A stretch of DNA of 24,434 bases from Pseudomonadota bacterium. Lineage in GTDB: Bacteria > Bdellovibrionota > Bacteriovoracia > Bacteriovoracales > Bacteriovoracaceae. Position 1 is the stretch's first letter; each line of letters begins with the position of its first letter. Both the position numbers and the translations under genes were made by a program. The DNA lies in assembly GCA_023432655.1 (NCBI GenBank), contig JAEYUK010000212.1:1-24434 (forward strand), in the 5' to 3' direction. A model generated the notes under the pieces. It ran no database searches. It had not been told where the DNA came from and saw nothing but the letters and a program-made list of their open reading frames with translations. Below, in pieces: positions 1-6,590 of this stretch.

Positions 1-471
1 GCTGTTAGCTGGGCTTCAAACGAAGGTCAAGCTGACTACTTCTCAACAACAAAATGTCTTCGTAAAGCCTGGATGAATGATAATAACCAAGCTCTTGTTA
101 GAAAAATGGTAGAAGTACCTGCTCTTGTAACTGAAACTTGTAAAAAGACTTATAAGTATAACAGAGACGAATATGCTCTTTGTGTACGTACAAGCATGGC
201 CGGACTTTCAGTTGCAAACCTTTTCGCAGATCTTGGAAAACTTCCTCAGCCAAAATTTGATACTCCTGACTCAAAAGTAGTAACAAAAACTGACGATAAC
301 CACCCTAAAGCTCAGTGTCGTCTTGATACTTACTACCAAGGCTCTCTTTGTGACGTAAGCATGAATGAAGACTTCTCTATGACTGAAGAAGTAAAAGGCT
401 CTTGCCACGCTTCTCTTGGCCATACAAAAGGGACTCGTCCTCTTTGCTGGTTCAAACCTGCTGTTCGTTAA
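1..471 (+). CDS. C-terminal part of a cysteine-rich, probably exported protein (5' end outside window)
   Basis: The reading frame is open from base 1, so the first visible ATG at 73 is internal and the gene starts upstream of the window. The visible 156 residues contain seven cysteines spread evenly (KCLRK, ETCKK, ALCVR, AQCRL, SLCDV, GSCHA, PLCWF), which suggests a disulfide-bonded periplasmic or secreted protein. Near the left edge is NEGQADYFSTTKCLRK. An E-G-Q-A-D segment of this kind could carry the third zinc ligand of a metallopeptidase, but the HExxH part would lie outside the window, so this is only a guess. Codon choice is strikingly uniform (CTT for Leu, GCT for Ala, GTA/GTT for Val), as expected for a highly expressed gene. 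A strong terminator follows 24 bp after the stop. I do not recognise the family with certainty. Confidence 0.75.
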   Translation, partial: AVSWASNEGQADYFSTTKCLRKAWMNDNNQALVRKMVEVPALVTETCKKTYKYNRDEYALCVRTSMAGLSVANLFADLGKLPQPKFDTPDSKVVTKTDDNHPKAQCRLDTYYQGSLCDVSMNEDFSMTEEVKGSCHASLGHTKGTRPLCWFKPAVR

Positions 472-494
472 TTAGAAAAAATTCCTCCCGCTAA

Positions 495-521
495 GGGCAG
501 CTTCGGCTGCCCTTTTTTTTT
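495..521 (+). terminator. Rho-independent terminator of the first gene
   Basis: A 7-bp GC-rich perfect stem GGGCAGC/GCTGCCC closes a UUCG tetraloop and is followed by nine T. It lies 24 bp after the stop at 471. It sits just outside the left end of the insertion sequence, so before the insertion it would have lain directly between this gene and the convergent FKBP gene. Confidence 0.9.
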
Positions 522-547
522 AATTGTTCGCACCTAAGTGGGGACAA
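522..547. repeat. Left terminal inverted repeat of the insertion sequence
   Basis: The sequence begins AATTGTTCGCA and continues through CTAAGTGGGGACAA. Compared with the reverse complement of 1803-1828, the mismatches fall at repeat positions 12, 13, 17, 20 and 24. Chance agreement of this extent at both borders of a transposase gene is very unlikely. Confidence 0.75.
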
Positions 548-667
548 AGTTCACCATTTTATTCCATTTCTTAAAGAAATTATTTTTACGCTTCGCTTTT
601 TATCTCTTTAAATTCTTATCATTAGCTATCTTAATCTCTGGCCTGCTTTTTTCACTAAACGTAACTA

Positions 668-1762
668 ATGTGTAAATCTTCCGATCAATTTGAATTGATC
701 CCCCCTTATTGTCCCAATTCTGGTTGTCGGTTTCATTTTGGAACGAATGCGAAGTTTTATGTCAAAAATGGTTTTGCAATTACGGATAAACCACCTTTTC
801 GTAACCAGCGGTTTAAATGCAAGAGTTGTCTGGAACAGTTTTCGGCCAATACTTTTCGGCTGGATTATAGAAGGAAGCTCGCCAATCTCTCAGAAAATGT
901 TCTCCATTATTCATTGAATGGAATGAGTAACAACTCAATCGCGAGGCTTTTAAAAGTAAACGAAGGGACAGTTCGAGATCGATTGAAACTGATGGCGCGA
1001 CAAGCGCTTTATTTTGAAAAGGAAAATCAACCACGAAAAATCACGGAAGATGTGGCCTACGATGGTTTCGAGACTTTTACTCACTCGCAGTTCTCGCCCT
1101 GTTATGTGAACACCGCAGTTGGTAGTCATTCGCTCTTTATCTATCACAACACGTTTTCGCCACTAAATCGAAAGGGGCGGATGACGAGTCAACAGAAAAT
1201 TAAACAACAGGAATTAACTGAGAAATATGGGTTTTACCCTCGAGATTCCGTCTTTGAAGAGAGTAGATATATCTTCAACCAACTTTCTCTTCGAGGGGCC
1301 GGGCGTACTCTTTATATGGATCAGCACCGAGCTTATGAGCGCGCCATTCGGAGTATGGATTTTCGGATGGATTATGAGACGATAAGTTCGGAGAGACGGC
1401 GTGATCCATCGAATCCACTATTTCCGATTAATCACTTACATTCACTTTATCGCCATTTCTTTTCGTCACAAAAGCGCGAGACCATTGCGTTTCAAAAACA
1501 CGAAGCGGCTTTACTTGAAAAAATGCAGCTCATGAAAGTTTATAGAAATTATATGACTCCAAAGTTCGTTCGAAAAAATAAATTTGACCCGCATGCTCAT
1601 GAGAAATCGCCCGCGATGTATGTGGGAGTGGCCGAGAAGATTTTAAATTTTGAGGATGTATTTGGAATGAGAAAACTTCCGACACAGATTAATCTCGATG
1701 AGCGTGAAGTTAATTTTGTGAAGCGCGTTTACTCGTTTTCTAGACAAAAAATAGCGGCTTAA
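668..1762 (+). CDS. Transposase, IS1/IS1595-like zinc-ribbon N-terminus with DDE core
   Basis: This 364-residue protein starts with a zinc ribbon (Cys15-x4-Cys20 and Cys51-x2-Cys54) followed by a helix-turn-helix at about 84-110 (NGMSNNSIARLLKVNEGTVR), the arrangement of the DNA-binding end of IS1 InsA and IS1595 transposases. The C-terminal two thirds look like an RNase H-fold DDE nuclease: Asp132 in VAYDGF, Asp218 in YMDQHRAY, and a candidate Glu271 in KRETIAF. The third acid is my least certain assignment. The frame is uninterrupted and the terminal repeats are present, so the element may still be active. The ATG has only a weak ribosome binding site, common for transposases. The catalytic spacing and the short target duplication do not fit IS1 itself, so it may belong to an unnamed subgroup. 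Confidence 0.8.
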   Translation: MCKSSDQFELIPPYCPNSGCRFHFGTNAKFYVKNGFAITDKPPFRNQRFKCKSCLEQFSANTFRLDYRRKLANLSENVLHYSLNGMSNNSIARLLKVNEGTVRDRLKLMARQALYFEKENQPRKITEDVAYDGFETFTHSQFSPCYVNTAVGSHSLFIYHNTFSPLNRKGRMTSQQKIKQQELTEKYGFYPRDSVFEESRYIFNQLSLRGAGRTLYMDQHRAYERAIRSMDFRMDYETISSERRRDPSNPLFPINHLHSLYRHFFSSQKRETIAFQKHEAALLEKMQLMKVYRNYMTPKFVRKNKFDPHAHEKSPAMYVGVAEKILNFEDVFGMRKLPTQINLDEREVNFVKRVYSFSRQKIAA

Positions 1763-1764
1763 AT

Positions 1765-1795
1765 AAAAAAGTCCACCCGAAGGTGGACTTTTTTT
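1765..1795. terminator. Bidirectional terminator inside the IS right end
   Basis: The stem GTCCACC/GGTGGAC (1771-1777, 1782-1788) closes a CGAA loop, with six A before it and seven T after it. It therefore works on both strands: for the transposase ending at 1762 and for the convergent FKBP gene ending at 1828. Confidence 0.88.
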
Positions 1796-1802
1796 GAAGA
1801 TA

Positions 1803-1828
1803 TTATCCTCAGTTAACTGCGAACAATT
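1803..1828. repeat. Right terminal inverted repeat of the insertion sequence
   Basis: It ends TGCGAACAATT on the plus strand and mirrors the left end at 21 of 26 positions. Its last base is also the first plus-strand base of the FKBP stop codon. Confidence 0.75.
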
Positions 1829-2547
1829 TACTTTTTCTTAGGAGCTGGCTTCTCTGCTTCAGCTTTTGTTACTTTAAAAAGCTCAACTTCGAAGATTAGA
1901 GTCGCGCCACCAGGAATTTTTGGAGGAGCGCCAGCTTCACCGTAAGCAAGATCAGAAGGAATCACGAACTTAGTTTTTCCGCCTTCTTTCATCGTTTGAA
2001 GACCTTCAGTCCAGCCTTTGATTACACGGTTAAGTGGGAAAGAAATTGTCTTACCGCGCTCAACTGAAGAATCAAATACTGTGCCGTCAGTAAGTGTACC
2101 GTGGTAGTGTACTTCCACGATATCTTCTGCAGTAGGAGTAGCTCCTGTGCCTTCTTTGATTACTTTATAAGCTAGACCTGATTCAGTTTTTGTAGCACCT
2201 TCATCTTTAATGAATTTTTCGATGAATGCAGAACCAGCTTGTTTTTCTTTCTCAGCAACTTTATCCATACGTGCTTTGAAAACTTCCTGAATGCGGTTCT
2301 GATATGTGCCCATATCAACTTCTGATTTTTCATTTTTTGCAGAGTCAGCTACACCTTTATAAAGCGCTGCTAATTCTTTATCAGATAGACTTAAACGCTG
2401 AAGGTTTCCACCAAGCATGTATCCCATAGCGTAGAAAGTTTTATCATCTTCTGATTCTAGTTTTACTTTCTTAGGATCATTAGAGTTACAAGCAGTCAGA
2501 ACAAGTGCCGAAATGATAAGGCTTAGGTAAACCCATGTTTTTTTCAT
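1828..2547 (-). CDS. FKBP-type peptidyl-prolyl cis-trans isomerase, lipoprotein (FkpA/Mip-like)
   Basis: The enzyme catalyses cis-trans isomerisation of prolyl bonds and assists folding of envelope proteins. The ATG at 2547 is chosen because AAGGA lies about 10 nt upstream and the product then begins with a lipoprotein signal (lipobox LTAC, Cys20); the longer frame from 2577 adds ten residues that spoil the signal. Residues about 25-120 are helical and charged, as in the dimerisation domain of Mip and FkpA. Residues about 138-228 form the FKBP domain, with [30 protein letters not shown] and [13 protein letters not shown] all in order. The tail is Lys/Pro rich. It lies 43 bp downstream of the ABC permease on the same strand, so it may be co-transcribed with it. 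An IS sits directly behind its stop. Confidence 0.93.
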   Translation of the reverse strand: MKKTWVYLSLIISALVLTACNSNDPKKVKLESEDDKTFYAMGYMLGGNLQRLSLSDKELAALYKGVADSAKNEKSEVDMGTYQNRIQEVFKARMDKVAEKEKQAGSAFIEKFIKDEGATKTESGLAYKVIKEGTGATPTAEDIVEVHYHGTLTDGTVFDSSVERGKTISFPLNRVIKGWTEGLQTMKEGGKTKFVIPSDLAYGEAGAPPKIPGGATLIFEVELFKVTKAEAEKPAPKKK

Positions 2548-2590
2548 AGAGAGCAATCCTTTGTTAATTAAAAACATTTAAAGAATAACT

Positions 2591-3466
2591 TTATTTTTGT
2601 TTCTTTGCCAGTATTTCCAATGACCCATTAGATTTCCAAAGAAGCAAGATAAGACTCACCGCACCCACTGCTGTTGCGATAAGGCCGACAGGGATTTCTG
2701 CCCCCATGATAGGCAAAAAATAACAGGCAAGATCTATCAACATAAAGGCCAGTCCATTTACGAGGGCCCCCCAGAAGAACTCACCATCTAGATCAAAGTT
2801 CCGAAACCAATTCTTGCGGGCAATCAGCGGAAAGATCAGACCTAAGAATGAAAAAGCACCAAAGAGAGTGACGACTGAAAATGTTCCTACTGAGACAACA
2901 ATAAAGAGAATGGAATAAAAACGTTTTCCCTCAAGGTTGAGGTTGGCCGAAGTCCCCTTTCCTAAGGAGAAAATGAGGAAGTCTTTTCTGTATATAATCC
3001 ATAACGAAAGAAAAACGAGCTCAAAGAGAATCAAAACAACGGCAAAGGATAACTCTGCATGCCTAAAATGACCAAACCATAACTCAACCGGAAAAGGTAA
3101 ATTGAATGCAAGAAAGAGGAACTGCCATAAAGAAAAAATTGCCCCTACCATAAGATTGAAGGTCAGCCCTATCAGAATGAGCCTTTCAATATTTTTATGC
3201 TTTCCTATAAGCCTGGAAAAGACATGGCCCACAATAACAAATACGGGGACACCCAATAAGAACGTCCAAAGGGGCGGATAATCAAATCCTAAAGTTAAAA
3301 GTAGTGAGTGGAGAATGAGTACCCAAAGAATGGAGAAGCCATCAAAACCCAGAGTTGAGGGACTGGCCAGAATATTTCTGGAGGACATCTGAATCAGGCT
3401 TCCTGTTTGCGAGAGTATTGTCCCTGTCATTAGGGCGCAGAGAGATCTCAGAATCAAGTATTCCAA
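2591..3466 (-). CDS. ABC transporter permease, FecCD/BtuC family, short form
   Basis: This is a 291-residue, very hydrophobic inner-membrane protein. Three FecCD hallmarks are visible: an N-terminal stretch at 14-43 (GTILSQTGSLIQMSSRN, then LASPSTLG) matching the usual Q...RNPLA.P..LG segment, FSFLGLIFPLIAR at 205-217 (the coupling region, usually FVGLIVPHIAR), and EIPVGLIATAVGA at 257-269 near the C-terminus. Family members normally have about 330 residues and an extra first transmembrane helix; here the protein begins almost at the second helix. The start is a TTG at 3464-3466 with GGGAG upstream, overlapping the ATPase gene by 13 bp, which indicates translational coupling. The substrate is unknown: FecCD systems import siderophores, haem, vitamin B12 or related metal chelates. 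Confidence 0.85.
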   Translation of the reverse strand: MEYLILRSLCALMTGTILSQTGSLIQMSSRNILASPSTLGFDGFSILWVLILHSLLLTLGFDYPPLWTFLLGVPVFVIVGHVFSRLIGKHKNIERLILIGLTFNLMVGAIFSLWQFLFLAFNLPFPVELWFGHFRHAELSFAVVLILFELVFLSLWIIYRKDFLIFSLGKGTSANLNLEGKRFYSILFIVVSVGTFSVVTLFGAFSFLGLIFPLIARKNWFRNFDLDGEFFWGALVNGLAFMLIDLACYFLPIMGAEIPVGLIATAVGAVSLILLLWKSNGSLEILAKKQK

Positions 3467-4044
3467 TTTAATTTCTCCCTCAAGTACCCTTCTCTCACTT
3501 CAAGCCCTAGTTCTTGAGTCGGAAAACTTATCCAGCCTAAGTCATGTTCAACCATACAAATAAATTTTCCACTCTTCAATATTTCCTCAATCAAAGCGCT
3601 AAGAATCACTCTAGTAGAAGAATCAAGATACTGAGAAGGCTCATCCAGGAAAAGGAGCGGTTTTTTAACCGAAAGGCCTAAGGCCAATTTCAATGCCTGT
3701 GCTTCTCCGCCAGAAAGGGTCGATTGGTAGCGCTGACTCTTTGAAGCGAGTCCCAGGACTTCCCAACATTTTAGAAATAACTCTTCATCTACTTTTTCTC
3801 GGGAAGCTTTTAAATAGATCTCTTGAAGTCGCCCAAGAGAGCGATCATAAAAAATATCTAAAGCGTTTTGCTCCACTAGAGAGGACATTGTCTGGTGGCG
3901 TTCAAACATATATTTCAGTAAGGTAGTCTTACCGATCCCATTATCACCTGTAATAACAGTCACTACTTCCTGCTGTAAGGAAAACTCAAGCCCGCATCCC
4001 AGGTGGGGTAAAAAATGAGGTTCGTTTATTTTGAATTGATACAT
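3454..4044 (-). CDS. ABC transporter ATP-binding protein, minimal
   Basis: This is the cytoplasmic ATPase of the importer, with every core motif: Walker A GDNGIGKTT (33-41), Q-loop Gln59, signature LSGGEAQ (110-116), Walker B LLFLDEP (130-136), D-loop YLDSST and switch His167 in MVEHD. At 196 residues it is clearly shorter than BtuD or FecE (about 250), because the helical subdomain is short and there is no C-terminal extension. It overlaps the FecCD-type permease by 13 bp. No Shine-Dalgarno is evident before the ATG, and a TAGAAT -10-like box (4062-4057 on the minus strand) puts a start site only a few bases upstream, so the leader may be very short. Confidence 0.9.
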   Translation of the reverse strand: MYQFKINEPHFLPHLGCGLEFSLQQEVVTVITGDNGIGKTTLLKYMFERHQTMSSLVEQNALDIFYDRSLGRLQEIYLKASREKVDEELFLKCWEVLGLASKSQRYQSTLSGGEAQALKLALGLSVKKPLLFLDEPSQYLDSSTRVILSALIEEILKSGKFICMVEHDLGWISFPTQELGLEVREGYLREKLNWNT

Positions 4045-4049
4045 ATGTC

Positions 4050-4078
4050 TTGGATGATTCTAACCTCTAACATAAAAT
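4050..4078 (+). promoter_or_regulatory. Candidate sigma70-type promoter for the M48 peptidase gene
   Basis: TTGGAT (4050-4055), a 17-bp spacer and TAAAAT (4073-4078) put a start near 4085, 20 bp before the ATG. A -10-like TAGAAT for the divergent ATPase gene lies inside the spacer on the other strand, so the two promoters would overlap face to face. Confidence 0.4.
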
Positions 4079-4104
4079 GAGGTAAATTGTTTTTGAGGTG
4101 CTAA

Positions 4105-5064
4105 ATGAATAGATTATTTTTTGTATGTTTACTGTTTCTCTTTAATGGCTGTTCGACTGAAAAAACTCGCTACCGGGAAGGAGATAATAAAGGCCAGATA
4201 GCGGCGCTTACTGTTGAGGAAGAAAAAAAGCTGACTCAAGAGTCCCTCGCTCAAATGCAAAAAGACTATCCACCCGCAAAGAACCAGGAAATTCAGAAAT
4301 ATTTGAATCGAATTGGTCAAAAAATTGTTAATGCAAACAAACTTAACAATAACCCTTACACCTATACCTTCACTGTAGTTGATGTGAAGGACATAAACGC
4401 TTTTGCTCTCCCGGCGGGAACAATCTTTATGACGGCACCTATTATTGCTATGGCCGACTCGGAAGCGGAAATTGCGGGGGTGCTGGGGCATGAAATCGGT
4501 CACGTGACTGCCAGACATACAGCGGAAAGAATGTATGTTGCTAAAAAAGAAGAAGGAAAAACCTGGATTTTCGGAGGCATTGGCGCGGCCTTAGGTGGAA
4601 CGGCCGGATATCTATTAAGTTCCAAACTTTGCGAACCAAAAGATATGGCCTGTAAGGCGAAGTATGCGGCCTACGGAGCTGCCGGTGGCGGCATTGGAGG
4701 TCTAATGGTTCAAAAATATGGTTTTATGAAAAACTCCCAGGAGGATGAATTAGAATCGGACCGCGTAGGCTTCCGTTATGCTGCGAATGCCGGTTATGAC
4801 AAAACGAAAGTTGGCGACTTCTACAGGAAACTTCAGGCGATGGAAGAAGCTTCTAAGAAAAATCAAAATGCCGCTATGATTTGGCTATCAGACGCCATGT
4901 CTTCTCACCCCAACTCTAAGGAAAGAGTTGCTCAAGCAAATGAAATGAAATCCCTTATTAAAACTGATGGTGGAACAACCGTGACACCGGAGTTTTTAAG
5001 AATGAAAAAGCTTGCTCAACAAATTGTGGATGAAAATAAATCAAAGGCTTCGAATCAGAAATAA
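4105..5064 (+). CDS. M48 family zinc metalloprotease, lipoprotein (BepA/LoiP-like)
   Basis: This is a 319-residue periplasmic protease, probably membrane anchored: a short signal ends in the lipobox FNGC (Cys16). The gluzincin motif GHEIGHVTARH supplies His129, Glu130 and His133, and Glu215 in DELESDRVGF is the likely third zinc ligand. Before the catalytic motif, INAFALPAGTIFMT is the usual M48 edge-strand motif. A Gly/Ala-rich segment (158-205) between the metal motifs resembles the mobile hydrophobic part of M48C proteins. BepA and LoiP degrade or help assemble misfolded outer-membrane proteins, and a similar role is inferred here. The gene has a GAGGTG ribosome binding site and lies opposite to, and between, genes for an ABC importer. 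Its 3' end overlaps the binding-protein gene by 24 bp. Confidence 0.92.
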   Translation: MNRLFFVCLLFLFNGCSTEKTRYREGDNKGQIAALTVEEEKKLTQESLAQMQKDYPPAKNQEIQKYLNRIGQKIVNANKLNNNPYTYTFTVVDVKDINAFALPAGTIFMTAPIIAMADSEAEIAGVLGHEIGHVTARHTAERMYVAKKEEGKTWIFGGIGAALGGTAGYLLSSKLCEPKDMACKAKYAAYGAAGGGIGGLMVQKYGFMKNSQEDELESDRVGFRYAANAGYDKTKVGDFYRKLQAMEEASKKNQNAAMIWLSDAMSSHPNSKERVAQANEMKSLIKTDGGTTVTPEFLRMKKLAQQIVDENKSKASNQK

Positions 5065-5847
5065 AAAAGCTTCAAGCTGAGAAATCCCTGGAACCAATAC
5101 TCCAGGATAAATAAGAGTCATCCTACGGGATGACTTTTTTATTTCTTTTCTCCCTTCTCTACCATTATCTTTAAGGCCAACATGAAGAGTGTTTTTTGGT
5201 AGCGCACTTATAATTTTTGCTGACCAACTCACATAGGCGAGAGTTGAAGGGTAAGTCTTTATTTTATTTTTTTCCTTAAGCCATTTGATGACACCGTCAT
5301 TGGCCATAACCATATCAGGGGCCCTGCCGTTTCTGAATTCCCCCAGATAAAATATTGCGGAAAATCCCTCAGGCAATTTAATCAAAATCTCTTCCATAAG
5401 AGATTTAACTTTTTGGCGAAGACTCGTCATTTTATCTTCACACTGATGCAAATAAGGAGTTATGACCTTAAGTGTTTCTGATACTGCTTCATCGGGGTTT
5501 AAATTACGTGTTTTTATTTCTCGTCCATCCACAGACTCAGTGGATTCAAGAACTTTTCTTAGTTCTCTTGCTTCATCGTAAAAGACAACTGCGCCGGAAA
5601 ATTCCTTCAGGGTTTCCCGCGAAAGAAAAATGCCTCCGGGGTAGGCCTTGCCTTGATATTCCTTATCAGTCACCGGATTAAATAAAGATATGCCTTGAAC
5701 TTTCTTATGAGTAAGAAGTCCTAGTTCTTTCAAAATAACGGTTGAGCTCCCGGAAAGAGAAATGACCTTAGAAACATCAGTCTTAAACTCGCAAACGGCA
5801 AAAGCACTCGTTGAAAAGAAAAGGATGAGACTAAGAAAGATTCTCAT
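5041..5847 (-). CDS. Periplasmic binding protein, BtuF/FecB (TroA-fold) type, probable
   Basis: This is a 268-residue protein with a clear Sec signal peptide (cleavage expected after AFA, residue 17). The first mature strand, KVISLSGSSTVILKELGL followed by KKVQGIS, fits the rIVSLspsaTEil..LGl..kivGvs pattern of BtuF and FecB-type solute-binding proteins. A long central helix (about 130-155, with TLKVITPYLHQCEDK) is the helical linker typical of that fold. It probably delivers substrate to the permease and ATPase encoded at 2591-4044, on the same strand but separated from them by the M48 gene. The start is supported by GAGGTGATGG just upstream and overlaps the RNase H gene by 17 bp. No substrate can be assigned from sequence. 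Confidence 0.62.
   Translation of the reverse strand: MRIFLSLILFFSTSAFAVCEFKTDVSKVISLSGSSTVILKELGLLTHKKVQGISLFNPVTDKEYQGKAYPGGIFLSRETLKEFSGAVVFYDEARELRKVLESTESVDGREIKTRNLNPDEAVSETLKVITPYLHQCEDKMTSLRQKVKSLMEEILIKLPEGFSAIFYLGEFRNGRAPDMVMANDGVIKWLKEKNKIKTYPSTLAYVSWSAKIISALPKNTLHVGLKDNGREGRKEIKKSSRRMTLIYPGVLVPGISQLEAFLFLIRSL
5117..5140 (+). terminator. Terminator of the M48 gene inside the opposing coding region
   Basis: A perfect 7-bp stem GTCATCC/GGATGAC with loop TACG is followed by six T, 53 bp after the M48 stop. It lies within the 3' coding part of the convergent binding-protein gene, where it encodes the KKSSRRMT segment. Confidence 0.8.
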
Positions 5848-6490
5848 CCATCACCTCATTGGCCTTTCGGTCGCAATATTCATTCTGAGGATGACCGCCA
5901 TGACCTTTTACCCAAACCCATTCGATGGACATGAACTCGTTTCTAATTTTATCAAGTTCCTGCCAAAGCTCTAAGTTCTCCGGCGCCTTACCATCTGCTT
6001 TTTTCCAGCCACGACTTTTCCATCCCTGAACCCAGCTCTTCATCCCATCAACGACATATTTTGAGTCAGTAATGACTTTAATCTTACTTAAAAGAGGCTC
6101 TTTACCTGAATCCTTCAACACATCTTTAAGTTCCTGAAGACCTCTTAGAGGACCCGAAAGTTCCATCTTGTTATTCGTCGTATGGGCCTCAAATTCCACA
6201 CCTTCAGCAAGAATTAATCCGCTATGCTCCTGAATGACATAAGCATAGGCACCTGGTCCGGGATTTCCTCGGCAGCCGCCATCCGAATAGAGGGCGACAC
6301 TATGGGGATCATCAGCAATTTCCTGCGGGACCGGTAGAGGACCTGAGGAACTTTGCTCAACTGTTTCGGGCACAGAATTTACGGCCTTTTTTAAGACTGA
6401 AACGGCTTCAGATATTTCTGGAGAGATTAAATTCTCTTTAGCGAGCCAATTCTCCAAAGAACTCAGTGCACGAACATGCTTTTTCTTCAT
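5831..6490 (-). CDS. rnhA: Ribonuclease HI with N-terminal extension
   Basis: The enzyme degrades RNA in RNA-DNA hybrids, for example Okazaki primers and R-loops. All catalytic residues of RNase HI are visible: Asp70 in YSDGGCRGNPGPG, Glu110 in NNKMELSG, Asp142 in TDSKYV, His197 in VKGHGGH and Asp207 in YCDRKANE. The basic protrusion segment (SWVQGWKSRGWKK) is present, as in the E. coli enzyme. From the ATG at 6490, which has AAAGG 5 nt upstream, the protein has 219 residues against about 155 in E. coli; the extra 60 N-terminal residues are helical then Ser/Pro-rich and do not resemble the eukaryotic hybrid-binding domain. The frame is open further up to 6610, but that part is basic, implausible and overlaps the divergent gene. 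Confidence 0.95.
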   Translation of the reverse strand: MKKKHVRALSSLENWLAKENLISPEISEAVSVLKKAVNSVPETVEQSSSGPLPVPQEIADDPHSVALYSDGGCRGNPGPGAYAYVIQEHSGLILAEGVEFEAHTTNNKMELSGPLRGLQELKDVLKDSGKEPLLSKIKVITDSKYVVDGMKSWVQGWKSRGWKKADGKAPENLELWQELDKIRNEFMSIEWVWVKGHGGHPQNEYCDRKANEVMDENLS

Positions 6491-6528
6491 TTTTACCTTT
6501 AGCTTTATGCAACAAAGGGCTATTCCCT

Positions 6529-6557
6529 TTGCCATTTTTTTAACGCGGTAGTATCTT
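6529..6557 (+). promoter_or_regulatory. Candidate promoter for the PTPS/M14 unit
   Basis: TTGCCA (6529-6534), a 17-bp spacer and TATCTT (6552-6557) lie 33 bp before the TTG start at 6591. A perfect 7-bp inverted repeat CAAAGGG-N5-CCCTTTG (6513-6531) overlaps the -35 box and could be an operator. Confidence 0.4.
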
Positions 6558-6590
6558 CTCTGGAACTTAAAACCCAAAAAGGAAACGGCC

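Larger units (their letters stand above)
522..1828 (+). mobile_element. Insertion sequence with a zinc-ribbon/HTH (IS1/IS1595-like) transposase
   Basis: One transposase gene (668-1762) is flanked by inverted sequences: left 522-547 and the reverse complement of 1803-1828 agree at 21 of 26 positions, with an 11-bp perfect outer block (AATTGTTCGCA). The outermost AATT is palindromic, so it can be either part of the repeat or a 4-bp target duplication; without it the element is 526-1824, 1299 bp. It carries its own bidirectional terminator inside the right end (1765-1795). The right end touches the FKBP stop codon (TTA at 1828-1830 on the plus strand) and leaves that gene intact. Removing the element restores a simple layout: first gene, terminator, AATT, FKBP stop. 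The family assignment is from the protein only; the short AATT duplication is not typical of IS1 or IS1595, which usually make 8-9 bp duplications. Confidence 0.8.

Noticed and set aside
98..286. Minus-strand open frame opposite the first gene
   Set aside because: Shadow frame without ribosome binding site; the opposite strand has coherent codon bias.
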